A DNA stretch of 64,000 nucleotides, from contig CBFFRQ010000068.1 of the NCBI GenBank assembly GCA_965644315.1, positions 1,178,001 through 1,242,000 on the forward strand. The letters run 5' to 3'. Origin of the DNA: Caecitellus pseudoparvulus (lineage: Eukaryota > Bigyra: Bicosoecida). Below the pieces are notes generated by a model that was not told the origin of the DNA, searched no databases, and saw only the letters and a program-made list of their open reading frames with translations. Position numbers and translations under genes: made by a program. Numbering within the stretch: position 1 is the stretch's first letter; each line of letters starts with the position of its first letter. Positions 11,429 to 22,160 of the stretch are shown here, one piece after another.

Positions 11429-14400
11429 TCACTGCCACTCAGATACGTAGAAAATGGGCGCCGAAGGGCGTGCGCGACCGGCCCTCTTGTTGCTCTCGGG
11501 CTCCTTCGCGGCGTCAAGCACCTCCAACGCAGGGGTGTCCAGGCACTCCTTCACGTAGGGCAGGTTGGCCTGCAGCAGCCCAATTTCATCTGTGCTGAGC
11601 TCGGCGGACAGGCACGCAGCGCCCTCACCTCCTTTGGCAGCGTCGACTTTCCCCTTTGCAAAGTTCATGGCGTTGCCAGTGTGGGGCTTGTAGGCCGGGT
11701 TGCCCTTGATCACGGCCGCCACTGCCTTAAACACTGTCGGGTCGAAGTCAACTGCCTCGGGATTAAAGTGCCGGCGCAGCACATTCAGCACCTCCAACTC
11801 CCAATCAGAGTACTGAGTGCCCACGTACACGGTGCACTTGGCAGGCTTGCCGCTGGTCTTTAAGCGCTTGCCATCCTTGGCGATGGAGGCACGCCACGTG
11901 GACACGCGGCCCTCGAGCCAAGCAGCGGTGGTGACTGCCTCAGCATCGTATGCCTCAGGTGCTGGCCACGACGCCTCCTTGAAGAGAGATGTGCCCGGAA
12001 GGTCGTTCAAGACGGTGGTGTACATATGGTCAGCCCAGTGAGGGCAGATGGGCGCGATGGCAATGACCAGGTTTGTCATGAACCGTTGCATCAAACCTGC
12101 ATGCATGGGGAGGCTGATCTTGGCGCAAGCGTCGCGGTACTTGTCGCGAGCCTGCAGCATCTCCCAGAAGCCAAACTTGAGAGCTGCCTGGAAGCGCATG
12201 TTGTCGTAGGCCTCCGCTGCGGCGGCCATGCTCTGCATCATGCGGCCATGGAAGGCTTTGTCCAGGAAATGCCAGTCGGCGGCCTCCGCCTTCCGCAACG
12301 TGGGCATGGAGTCAATAACCTCCTTGAAAGCAGCCTCCTCTGTGGTCAGGCGCAGCACGCCGTTGTCTGCGACCGCACCCTCGAAGTTGCCGTCGTCCAG
12401 AGTGTCTCCAGAATCTGCGAGGCCAAAGCGCATGCCATCCGGAGACCAGCGTGCCACTGCGTCCTGCAGGATGATGAAGTTGCCCAGCGACTTGGACATC
12501 TTCTGGCCATCCACTTGCACGTGGCCGTTGGTGAAGAACGACTGGGGCATGCGGTCCGCGCGGCCCTCCCAGACAGCAGAGTGGTTGTACAGAGACATGG
12601 TGAGGTGGTTCTGGATGAGATCCTTGCCAGACACACGCAGGTCCAGAGGGTACCAAAACTCGAACTCCGCTCGCAACTCGGCGAGGGTGGCCTCAGGAAT
12701 GCCACATGCTGCCGGGTACTCGGCCCCCAAGAAAATGTACGACCACACCTCGTCTGTCAGCTTGTCGGCTGAGATGCCAGCAGGGCCGACCGTAGCCCCT
12801 GTCATGTCCCCGCCCTGCAGCTTGTGTGCCACTGTGTAGTACGCCATGTAAATGGTGGAGTCAGACAAGGACTCGATGACATACTTCGGGTCCCAAGGCA
12901 CCCTCGTGCCCAAGCCGAACGAACGACTGCAAGCCCACTCGTGCAGCCACCCAAGCGTGTGCTGGTACATGCTCAAGGCGGCGGGGTTGTAGGCATTGAA
13001 CTTGTCCCCCTCCACATGCGCGAGCACGCGCTCTCGCCACTCCTCCTCGCCGTACTTCAAGTACCACTGGTCCACGAAGGCCACCGTGCACTCATCGCCT
13101 GAGCGTGAGATGACTTCGCTCTCAGGCTCGAAGTACTTCAGCGCCTGGCCAGCGGCGATCATCTCTTCACGCACGATAGGCTTGGCCTCCTGCACAGTCT
13201 TGCCTGCCGCGGAGCCCACCAGCATGACGCCCTCGTAGAAGCCCTTCAAGTACACCTCGTCCTTGGCTTGCTTGAGCTTCTCCTTGTCATTCTGGCTCTT
13301 GATGCCCAGGCGCTCGTACAAGGTGACAGCGGCACGATCACCGTAGCCAGGAATGTTGATGATGTCCACCACGTCGAAGGGCAGCACCATGTGCTCCTCG
13401 ATGCCAAACTTCTCGCGGAGCGCAGGCTTGTTCTTGAGGTCTTGCAAAGCAGCATAGTCATCAGGGGCATCCGATGGCACGGATGTGACGACGCCAGTGC
13501 CCTTGTTCATGCTGATGGTGAGGAGGGGCAGCACGTACACCTGGTCGTAGCTGGCATTGGGAGCCTTCACTGCCAAGCCCAACAGGTCACTGCCCTTGAC
13601 TTCTGCCAGCTGCTGTGGCTCGCCTTCCACGGGGGACAACTCTTGCCACGACATGTTACGTGCTGCGCGCTCGGCAGCCACGAACACCACCGGCGTCCCG
13701 TCCTCGGCAGGGTTCATGGCGAAGGCGCCGTACTCGCCCTCGGGCAGCACGAAGCAGTTGGTCTGGCCGTACATGGTCTCTGGGCGCAACGTGGCAGCGA
13801 CAAGAAACACCTGCTTCTTCACACCGTCGGCCTCAACAGCGGCCAAGGCGGGGGGAAGGGCGCCATCTGCTTGGCGCACCACCTCCATCTTGATGAGTGT
13901 GTACTCCTGCGGCTTCACGCCCTCACCAGAGGCGCGGTCGTGGTCTGCACATGCCTGGCCATCCACAGGGGAGTACACGGTGGGGCGCTTGCCGAATGCA
14001 ATCACGCCGCGCGCATAGAGCAAGTTGAACTGCCACCGCACGAAAGAGTCGTAGTAGGGGTTCACGTCAGTCGTGATGAAGGAGCGGCGCCAGTCCACGT
14101 TGGCGCCCATGAGGCGCAAATCGCTCTTGCCGATGGGTGGGAAGTACTCCAGCCAGTGGACAGGGTCCTGCAAGGGGCGTGGGGGTGGGCTGGTGTTGGA
14201 GAGAATGTGCGCAACGTGCAGAACAGCACCAGCGCACCTGAAACTTGGGCACTTCTTCATCTGGCACACCGCAAGCCTTGAGAATAGCAGACTGCTTAGC
14301 CCCCCCAGACTTTGCCACAGATTTGGACTTCTTGCTGCTGAACTTCCCGGGCACAGCGCTCGAGGCTGGCTTGTCTGCAGTTGCGGAATCTGCTGCTGCG

Positions 14401-14990
14401 GCAGCGTCGCTCTCCTCTGGGTTGAGCTCCAGCTTCAACTTGTTCGCGGCAGCCTGAATGGGCATGCCAGTGCAGTGAAAGGCAAAGGGGAACAAGACCT
14501 GCTTGCCTTGCAGACGTTGGTACCGCGCCGCGAACTCTGCCTTGGAGATGGTGAAGGCGTGGCCCAAGTGCAGGCGTCCGTTCATGTACGGGTACGGGAA
14601 CGTGCACATGAACTTTGGAGTTCCCGGAGCAGCAGGTTCAGCCTCGTGCAGCTTGAGATCGTCCCACTTGGCTTGCATGTCTTGGGCCACCTTGACAAGA
14701 TGATCACGCCGCACAAAGCTTCGTGGCTCTGGCGCTGCAGCTCCGGCACCGGATGCAGCGCCGCCCTTGCCGCCCTTGCCACCCTTGCCGCCCTTGCCGC
14801 CCTTGCCAGCTTTGCCAGCTTTGCCGCCCTTGCCGCCCTTGCCGCCCTTGCCGCCCTTGCCGCCCTTGCCGCCCTTGCCGCCCTTGCCGCCCTTTGTGGA
14901 GGCAGCAGCAGAAAGGACAACGACGAGTGTGCCGGTCTCGCTGGACGCGAGGGCGAACCGCCCCTCGTCCAACTTGCCTGTGATTTTCAT
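11429..14990 (-). CDS. LARS1: Leucyl-tRNA synthetase, cytosolic type
   Basis: Charges tRNA-Leu with leucine for cytosolic translation. Exons: 14990-14238 and 14167-11429. The 70 bp intron (GTGCGC..CAG) is phase 0 on both sides, and the product is 1163 residues, close to the roughly 1175 of eukaryotic cytosolic LeuRS. It has the class Ia HIGH motif as LHLGH near residue 143, the CP1 editing domain (with the [11 protein letters not shown] motif) and KMSKSLGNF near residue 808. The anticodon-binding helical domain and C-terminal extension follow. The ATG at 14990 precedes an unusual N-terminal tail containing about 15 Gly-Gly-Lys-type triplets (residues about 32-77) before the catalytic core begins at [12 protein letters not shown]. 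No mitochondrial presequence is evident. It is tail-to-head with the ABCA gene 264 bp downstream. The function is certain; the exact start is less so. Confidence 0.93.
14758..14895 (-). repeat. 9-bp tandem repeat encoding Gly-Gly-Lys tract in LeuRS
   Basis: On the + strand the unit is ccgcccttg, repeated about 15 times with a few variants (ccagctttg, caccctt). It stays in frame with LeuRS and encodes GGK or AGK triplets. The near-perfect units suggest recent slippage-driven growth, so length may vary between strains or be mis-assembled. Confidence 0.9.
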
Positions 14991-15377
14991 CCTGATCAAG
15001 CAGGGGGGGTAGCAGCATGTGCACTCGTGGTGCACCGGAGAGTCCGCGGGGTTGGAGGGATTGTAGTTTTTGGTGCATGGGCATGACTGTGGGAGTACCT
15101 CAAGAACCACAGCAAGGCCTGCATCACAACCACACAGGACCGGAGCAATTGCAAACAACCCACAGTGTCATGCAGGGAGAGGCACGGTGCAAGAAGCGTG
15201 ATGTGTGGCCGCAGGCGTGAACAAGGGTGAACAGCTGACGTGACATTTCTGAGAGCAACCGCGGCCGCTGCAAGGCCTCAAGCGCAGACGAACATCCAGT
15301 CCCCAGCCCATGAGCCCCGCCTGCTCAGCAACTTGGAGCTCCCAGTCATGCCTGTGAACACGCGGCAGCCAACTGCA
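14991..15377. other. Intergenic, LeuRS 5' region
   Basis: 387 bp between the LeuRS start and the stop of the PH-domain gene, both on the minus strand. It contains no convincing coding exon. It should hold the LeuRS promoter and the 3' UTR of the PH gene. No specific motif was seen. Confidence 0.4.
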
Positions 15378-15885
15378 TCACTTCTGGGCCCCCTCATTGT
15401 GAAAGGCTTCCACCCAAGCATCCCTGGTTTGCTTGCTGCTGGTCTTGAAGTCCCACACACGACCCCCTGCCGTGGCAGAGTTGGGGCACAGCTGAAACTG
15501 ACTTGTTTCAGCTGCGAGCGGGACGGGAGGCGGGGGTGCCATGGAGGCATGCTCGAGGAGAGGAGGCAAGACCATTTAGCGAGGGGCTCAACGCACTTGC
15601 CACAGCCTTGCATGTGTAGTCCTGGATCTTGATGCGGTTTCCCTTTAGAGGGGGCTGCCCACTCTCGTAATCATCGATGCTCTTGTAGTATGACATGACT
15701 CCGTTGTCCAGGACGACGTACCTGCACCGAGGCAGATGTGGGGGCAGTTGACCTCTGCGGCACCTGCACTGCACCATGCCCCGCGGCTGAGCGCAGGCGA
15801 CGCACCGGCGCTTGTACCCAGCCAAGACACCCTCGCCCTTCTTCATCAACCAGCCTGCGGTCACCTCGTCCTCTGCGTCGACCAT
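15378..15885 (-). CDS. Small PH-domain protein
   Basis: A 112-residue protein that is almost entirely one pleckstrin-homology domain and probably binds phosphoinositide membranes. Exons: 15885-15806, 15721-15597, 15511-15378. Introns are 84 bp (GTGCGT..GTGCAG) and 85 bp (GTGCGT..CGCAG), with phases 2 and 1 matching on both sides. Spliced, it reads TAGWLMKKGEGVLAGYKRR, then YVVLDNGVMSYYKS, LKGNRIKIQDYTCK, FQLCPNSATAGGRVWDF and finally the helix QTRDAWVEAFH. This is the canonical order: strand 1 GWL.K, the KRR/YVVL phosphoinositide-binding loop, and the C-terminal helix with the invariant Trp. Nothing else is attached. The start ATG lies in good frame, but an upstream exon is possible. It is divergent from the protease gene at 16479. 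Confidence 0.8.
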
Positions 15886-16478
15886 TGCTGGTGCTTCGGG
15901 GAGTCTGCGGCTTCTGCTTGTCAGCAGCGGGAATCCGGCGGGGTTGCAATCTGCCGCTGGCCTTCTGCGGGCGAGGCAAAAGCCGGGAGGGGCGTGCGCA
16001 GCCAGGGACAGGGACAGAAACGCATGTCAGGGCTAACTGAACCATGAGGCACAGGCGAGCGCAGTGCGTGAGAAGCAGCAGGCGCCCAGCACAGGGCATG
16101 TGTGGCAGGCCGGCTACTTCTGACGGCTCCCCAGTCTTGCAAGCACACGAACAGGCGTGGGGGCATGACCGCGCTACGTACCAAGCATCACTTTCATCAC
16201 AGGCTTTCCACGTTCACGGGATGCAGCTAAGATTGTTAAACGCTGGGCATTGGCCTTGGAACGGGAGAGGGGTGTGGGTGGAGAAAGGCAGGCACAGGCG
16301 CACCGTCAGTGTAAAGTCTGACGGAACCAGACGGGAAAGCAAGTCCAATTCATCCTCTCTGATAAAATACCCACATCCCTGTACTCTCCGCCCTCCCCGT
16401 ACCCCAGGGAGTGGGCTCCGCGCTCACGAGGGAACCTCGACGTGCAGAGTAGCGTTTCACCACTGAAACGCAGGCTCC
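15886..16478. promoter_or_regulatory. Divergent intergenic region, PH protein / insulinase
   Basis: 593 bp between two outward-facing start codons. No coding potential was recognised on either strand. It probably holds the promoters of both genes. No consensus element could be assigned. Confidence 0.35.
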
Positions 16479-19400
16479 ATGGCAGCACTTGCGGAACCGC
16501 TGGCAGTGGAGGTGGAGGGAGTGGACGCGTCCAAGTCACCAGCTGATAGAAATGAGTACCGCTTACTCCGCCTTGTGAATGGCATGCGGGTCCTTCTTGC
16601 AGCGGACCTGCGGTACGGCAGCGCGCAGCCGGCTGACGCTCCACCCTGTGATGGTGGTTCTGCATCAGACCAAGCGCTCCCCACAGCAGCGGTGGCCCTG
16701 GCAGTGGGCGTTGGCTCCTTTGCGGACCCTCCAGAGCTTCCTGGGTGTGCTCACTATCTGGAGCATGCATTGTTCATGGGCAGCACTGAGTTTCCAGATG
16801 AGAACGACTTCGACGCGTACCTGTCAGAGCGAGGAGGGTATGCGAACGCGTACACAGACATGGAGGAGACGTGCTACGAGGTGGAGGTCCAGGCACCCCA
16901 CCTGCTTGGTGCTCTGCAGCGACTGGCTTCCTTCATCGTGAGCCCTGCCTTGTTGCCAGAGGCCATGCAGCGCGAGCTGGGAGCCATTGAGGCAGAGTTT
17001 CAGGAGGCAAAGCTGAGCGACGGCGCCAGGCTCAGCTCTATTGCATGTGAGCTTGTGGGGGAGTCATCTAGTGCCTCGCACCCTCAGGCGAAGTTTTCGT
17101 GGGGGAACCGGGCGTCTCTGGAGTCCATTCCCCAAGCCGCAGGCGTCGACCCCCCCTCGCTCGTGCGCGCGTTCTACGAGCAGCACTACACGGCAGACAT
17201 CATGCACCTGGTCGTATCAGCACCCTACCCATTGGATGTCCTGCAGGAGTGGGTGGTGCCCCTGTTTGCGAGGGCCCGTGCAAGGGCGGGTACGCCGGCG
17301 TACGGGCTGCCGTCTCCTCCCCCACAGGGCGGCCTGGCCCCTCCAGTGCCTGAGCCAACGACCAGCCTGACCTTCGAGGGTGCGGGGCGACCCCTTGCTT
17401 CATCATATCAGCCCACCTTGACCTTGGTGAAGAGTGTGCGAAGCCGGCTCAAGCTGCACCTGCAGTGGCCAGTGCCAGCCGACGTTATCCCACTCCACCG
17501 CTGGCGGGAGGCGTTTCGGGCCGCACCAGACGGACTTTTGTCCCACCTACTCGGACACGAGTCAAACGGAAGTGTGCTGCATGCTCTCAAAGCTCGGGGG
17601 TGGGCTGCCGGCCTCTCTGCTGGGATTTCCAACAGTGGCTCCAGCGCCAACAGTTGCTGCTGCTGGTTTGACGTGACCGTCTCCCTGACATCTGCAGGCA
17701 TGATGCATTGGCACGCAGTCGTGGTTGCCGTGTTTGAGTACATTTCCTTGCTCAATCAGGCGGCAAGAGAGGACTCTGGACTGAAGTGGGCCCAGGATGA
17801 ATTAGTGGCGCTGGCCAAGCTGGGGTACACCTGGCGCGAGGAGGAGGAAGCCTCCGAGTGGGTGTCTCTGGCCGCCTCAGCCATGTCTGCTGCTGTGGGA
17901 GATGACGAAGTTGTGCACTTGCACAGCGTTCCGGACTTGTGGGCCCCTGCCATGCTGCGGCAGGTGTTGTCCTGCTTACAGCCCGCCCACGTGTTGGTGT
18001 TCTTGTCCTGTGCCAAGTTTGCCCCAGAGCAGTCAAGCATTGAGCCGGAAGCACTTGCAGCGACCGTAGGTGGGGCAGACTCGGAGTCGGGTTCGGCGTC
18101 AGACACAGGATCAGGCTCCGGCAGCGACGGTGAATCGGACAGTGACTCAGACGACGACGCAGACGCCGGCTCCAGCCCAGTTCGATGCACCGGTCGCCGC
18201 CACAGGTCCATGTCAGAAAGCTCTACGGGCAGTGCGGAAAGCGGGAAAGTCGATGCCGCCGCAGGTGGCGGAGACATTGACCCGGAGGCGCTCCCGCACT
18301 TGCCTGGAGCGCAGCTGAATCGACGTGAAAAGTGGTTCGGCACACACTTCCGCACAGACCCCGTGCCAGCTGTCGTGTTGGAGCTGTGGACAGCTGCATG
18401 GAAAGGGGGGAGCGGCGCTCCAGCCTTCCCTTCCCTGTGCTTGCCGTCGGCAAACCCTTTTATTCCCAGATCCTTCGAGTTGGTGGTAGCGCCGCCCTCG
18501 GAGGCCACCACCGACCCTTTGGTAGCGCTGGACGAGATGCCTGCCCTAGTCACTTCTGCAGATGCTGTGCCAGTGGGTGGGGACCTGCCGGCCTGCCCCC
18601 CAGCTCCCCCTGTGCAGGCCTTGCTGGAGGACACGCTGGTCACTATGGACAGCTTTCCGAAAGCGACTGGGCCGCCCCTTGTTCGACTTCCGTCTTCCGC
18701 AGTGCCCCTCCCAGGACGCCCCACCCTGCAGCGCCCCGAGGGCCTGGTGCAAGTGGCTGACAAGTGCTGGTCCCTACCTGCTGCTCGCTTCGGCCTGCCC
18801 AAGGCGTGCGCTGACTTCATCATCCGCCTGCCCCAGCACGGAAATTCCCCCCTCGCCTCCTTATACACGGACATTTGGACGCGCTACGTCGCGCTGCAGC
18901 TGCAAGACCTTGCCTACCATGCCTCCTTGGCAGACCTGTCTCTGGGGCTGAGCTCTGCCTTCATGGGCATCGCCGTGAGTGTGCGGGGCTTCCACGACAA
19001 ACTCCCAGAGCTGTTGCAGCATGCCACAGCAGCCTTGTGGAGCACGCCAGTGGTGCCAGAGGTCATGCAGACTGTGTTGGAGTCCATGGTCCGTGGCATC
19101 AAGAACTCCCTCCTGCGCCCGGCCGACGCCGCCACGCACCACCGCCTGCTCGGCTTACTCGCGCCATGCCAGCCCCTGCACGAGCGCCTCGCCGCTCTGG
19201 AGGCCGTAACACCCGCTGATGTTGCCCGCTTTGCAGGCCAAGAGCTCGTGGGGGGTTTGCCAGCTGCAAGCTCGGGCTCGACCGACGTCAAACTGGATTG
19301 GACTGGGGCTTGGGTGGAGGGGGTCATTGTTGGAAACGCCAGCCCTGACCTTGCACGGAGCATGTTCCAGACAGTGAAGGCATCCCTCCCCGCCCTGTCT

Positions 19401-20297
19401 TCTGCCGCTGGCTCTGTTGGCCTTGTGGGGGACGCTGCGATGGAGACGCCCTGTGCAGCTGTGTACTGTGGCGTGCCAGACCACGCCTCGTCCAGTGCGC
19501 TGCCTACCTGCGCTCCGGCAGGGCTCATCCGCAGCCACGTCGCAGCCTTGCCTCGAGGCAGTGCCACCGTTGTGCATGTACCCCCACGGACACCCACAGC
19601 CCGCACCTGCTGTGTGCACAAGTACTTCCAGGTCAGCCTCGACCACTCTCTGCCTGCTGCCGCCATCTCTGCTCTCGTGGCAATCATGTCAGAGCCGCTG
19701 TTTGACCAACTACGAACCAAGCAGCAGCTGGGATACACCGTGGGGTGCACAGGTCACAGCACTGACGGAGTGCTTGGGTTGTCCCTGACTGTGCAGTCCT
19801 CGTCGGCGACGCCACAGGAAGTGGATGAGGCCATGGAGGCATTCTTCATCGACTTCCGGGAAACCCTCGCCACCATGGCCCCAGAGGCGTTTCAAAGGGT
19901 CCTGCGCTCTGCCTCCGCAGGTCGCCTGCAGGTGGAGGCCAACATGCACGACCTGGCAGGGAACGTCATGGTGGCCGTGAAGCGCAGCAAGTACTACTGG
20001 GCGTCCCCCAATGCTGAGGCCGCAGCCCTTGCGCGGCTGACGCAGTCCGGCATTCTGCAGCTCTTTGATCATGTCGTTGCCCCTGGCTCACGCCGAGAGT
20101 TTACCGCGTACGTGCATGCCGGGGCAGGCGCCGCAGCCGGCACCGGAACCATCTCAGTCCGAGCGGCAGGAGGTGCCTCCATTCCTGTCACGCACGTGGA
20201 AGGCGAGACGGCTTTCCAAGAGTGGAGGCAGGCGCAGTCTCGCCTGGCCGTGCACTTTTTCAGTGTTCCTGCTGATGCCTTGGGGGCGGAGCTCTAG
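16479..20297 (+). CDS. M16 family metalloprotease (insulin-degrading enzyme/nardilysin type)
   Basis: Single-exon gene for a 1272-residue zinc peptidase of the pitrilysin/insulinase clan, which closes around and cuts peptides. The inverted zinc motif is HYLEH near residue 93, with the third ligand Glu in GAIEAEFQEA about 76 residues on, as in active family members. GGYANAYTDMEETCYEVEV matches the conserved strand after the motif. The inactive-half domains follow, including LLGHESNGSVLHALKARGWA and, near the C-terminus, FDQLRTKQQLGYTV. Between the two halves lies a Ser/Asp/Glu-rich insert at residues about 533-570 (genomic about 18075-18185). Nardilysin carries a different acidic insert nearer its N-terminus. 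No signal peptide or peroxisomal SKL-type end is seen (the protein ends GAEL), so a cytosolic location is likely. It converges with the membrane protein gene, 53 bp apart. Confidence 0.9.
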   Translation: MAALAEPLAVEVEGVDASKSPADRNEYRLLRLVNGMRVLLAADLRYGSAQPADAPPCDGGSASDQALPTAAVALAVGVGSFADPPELPGCAHYLEHALFMGSTEFPDENDFDAYLSERGGYANAYTDMEETCYEVEVQAPHLLGALQRLASFIVSPALLPEAMQRELGAIEAEFQEAKLSDGARLSSIACELVGESSSASHPQAKFSWGNRASLESIPQAAGVDPPSLVRAFYEQHYTADIMHLVVSAPYPLDVLQEWVVPLFARARARAGTPAYGLPSPPPQGGLAPPVPEPTTSLTFEGAGRPLASSYQPTLTLVKSVRSRLKLHLQWPVPADVIPLHRWREAFRAAPDGLLSHLLGHESNGSVLHALKARGWAAGLSAGISNSGSSANSCCCWFDVTVSLTSAGMMHWHAVVVAVFEYISLLNQAAREDSGLKWAQDELVALAKLGYTWREEEEASEWVSLAASAMSAAVGDDEVVHLHSVPDLWAPAMLRQVLSCLQPAHVLVFLSCAKFAPEQSSIEPEALAATVGGADSESGSASDTGSGSGSDGESDSDSDDDADAGSSPVRCTGRRHRSMSESSTGSAESGKVDAAAGGGDIDPEALPHLPGAQLNRREKWFGTHFRTDPVPAVVLELWTAAWKGGSGAPAFPSLCLPSANPFIPRSFELVVAPPSEATTDPLVALDEMPALVTSADAVPVGGDLPACPPAPPVQALLEDTLVTMDSFPKATGPPLVRLPSSAVPLPGRPTLQRPEGLVQVADKCWSLPAARFGLPKACADFIIRLPQHGNSPLASLYTDIWTRYVALQLQDLAYHASLADLSLGLSSAFMGIAVSVRGFHDKLPELLQHATAALWSTPVVPEVMQTVLESMVRGIKNSLLRPADAATHHRLLGLLAPCQPLHERLAALEAVTPADVARFAGQELVGGLPAASSGSTDVKLDWTGAWVEGVIVGNASPDLARSMFQTVKASLPALSSAAGSVGLVGDAAMETPCAAVYCGVPDHASSSALPTCAPAGLIRSHVAALPRGSATVVHVPPRTPTARTCCVHKYFQVSLDHSLPAAAISALVAIMSEPLFDQLRTKQQLGYTVGCTGHSTDGVLGLSLTVQSSSATPQEVDEAMEAFFIDFRETLATMAPEAFQRVLRSASAGRLQVEANMHDLAGNVMVAVKRSKYYWASPNAEAAALARLTQSGILQLFDHVVAPGSRREFTAYVHAGAGAAAGTGTISVRAAGGASIPVTHVEGETAFQEWRQAQSRLAVHFFSVPADALGAEL

Positions 20298-20350
20298 AGC
20301 TGCATTTCAAGCACTGGGACGCTGTGCTGCTCTCCCTGCCTGCTGGCCAG

Positions 20351-21717
20351 TCACTGCACCTTGACCCTGTTGAGATCTGGCTGCAGGCACCCATCAGTGA
20401 CGCTGCCCACACAACAAAGGGCGCCGTCGTTGTCGTAGCAGCAATTCACGAGGCACCATGAAGGCAGGGACCCGCGGCGCATGACGACTTCCGGACCAGT
20501 ACAGAGGGATACAAGGCCCCATGCCGGGATGGTGATAGTTGGGGAATCGGCTTTGATGTGGTATACTGCCACCTCTTCTCCCGTGCCATCTGCGTGCTCT
20601 GGGACGACCTTGGCGGCTCCAGACTTGGGAGCGCCGGTCCTGGCCGGGGTAGCTGTTGCGCCGGGCGTGGGCGCGGCTGCTGACGTGCTTGGCTCGTCAG
20701 GGGGGTTCAAGAGTGACTTCATGACTTTGCCTCGCTCCTTCTTGGCCTGGTGCTTCGTCAGGTCGTTGTGCTCAATGAATGGCGCGAGGGTCCAGCGTGA
20801 GGCGCCTTCAATGGCAACTCCCAGGCAGACTGCCTGACTCGCCACGCCCAGCAAGCTGCCGCGTGCCGAGCACAAGGGCACCAAGACAGCGAAGATTTGA
20901 TAGTGGTGCAAGTGAGGATGGTGCGTCTTACGAAGCCGGACAAAGTACAGCAGCATGATGGCCACGAGCAGGATCAACGCCACGTAGCCGAGCAGCACTC
21001 CCAGCCAGTGGGACTCGCTCTGGGTGAAGAGGAAGAACAAATTGCCTGCCACGACGCCCACGATGAGGAGAGTGAAGAGAATGAGAATCACCCAGGATGT
21101 GATGGGGAGGGCCTTCATGGCTGCGCCAGTGCACACGATGGCGTTCAGCAGAGGGAAGCTGTCCAGGTGTGTCCACTGCAAGCCCAGGGCGAAAGGGATG
21201 GCAAAGCACACCAGGAGGCGCACCATGACGCCAAACAGCACACGGTCCTCGTAGGTGGCATCACGATACACACCAGCGATGGAGCTTAGGGAGGGATTGC
21301 ACATGCCCTCCGACAGCGTAAAGACTGGCCCCACCCACCAGACGGTGAGGGCAAACAGCGCGACCTTGCGAAAGTTTGACAGCGTCTGCCACCGATCAAT
21401 GCACAAGTTCGCCCGGCGCTCTGTGACAAAGGTGACGTAGCTGTAGCCTGCCATCAGGATGACGAAGAAAGCTCCCCATGCGCCCCAGGACTGAGCAGGG
21501 CAGGGCAAGCATCGTCGGCGAGCATGGCGTGTGCGCAGAGCCGTTGGCAACTCACGAATCCCTTCTCAGAACTGTCCAGCTGCCTCAGGAAGGCCCCGCT
21601 GAAGTTCTCCCTGTCACATGGAATGGCCACTGCAATGGCTCCAACCAGCACTGCCACGGCACACAAGGCAAGAACGCCCCAGAAGACTGGCACGGCGCGG
21701 ATGCCTCCACGTCCCAT
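20351..21717 (-). CDS. Multispanning membrane protein with HLHHY motif, unknown function
   Basis: About 433 residues from exons 21717-21556 and 21490-20351. The intron is 65 bp (GTGAGT..CAG), phase 0. The ATG at 21717 is chosen because the upstream in-frame triplet at 21753 is TTG. It has an N-terminal hydrophobic helix (VFWGVLALCAVAVLVGAIAVAI) and a Cys-containing loop. About seven further membrane helices follow up to residue 270, with RKTHHPHLHHYQIF preceding the last ones. The cytosolic or lumenal tail is Ala/Pro/Thr-rich, followed by an ending with four clustered Cys. The His-rich HLHHY signature before a helix resembles uncharacterised membrane proteins in algae and oomycetes, and could bind metal or haem. 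That is inference. It lies head-to-head with the deacetylase gene. Confidence 0.65.
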
Positions 21718-22160
21718 GATGTCTGGGCAAAGTGCTCGTGAGCCGCACACCAACAGACCGCACCCGTACGCTGTGAGGGACTAAACGTCGCTCCAAGGGG
21801 GCCCAGGTATGTCAATCGTCCTTGGCCTGTGGATTGCACACGTGCTGTTCGATTGAATGTGCCCCCTGGACACCTTTGTGCCTGCAAAGGCTGCATACTG
21901 CGGGAAGTCGCGTGCAGCCACCCCCCCTACACAGAACTGTGGGGGGACCCCCACCGGCCTGCACGAGCACGCTTCGCGAGACTACAGATCCACACAGTGT
22001 ACTCGCCTTTCTCCCCTGGCTATGGATTCCCTCTCCAGGTCCCCTGGAGGCTTCGCTGGCCACCTGCGCCTCTGCGTCTAGGCGTGTTGGCAGCACTGTG
22101 CCAGGCCACCCTGCTGCGCCGCAGACACGAAAGGCGAACCAGCTTGGCAGGCAGGACGGT
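21718..22160. promoter_or_regulatory. Divergent intergenic region, membrane protein / HDAC
   Basis: 443 bp between opposite starts. Part of it is open in the deacetylase frame, so the deacetylase might begin further upstream, but the sequence looks non-coding. No promoter motif was identified. Confidence 0.35.
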
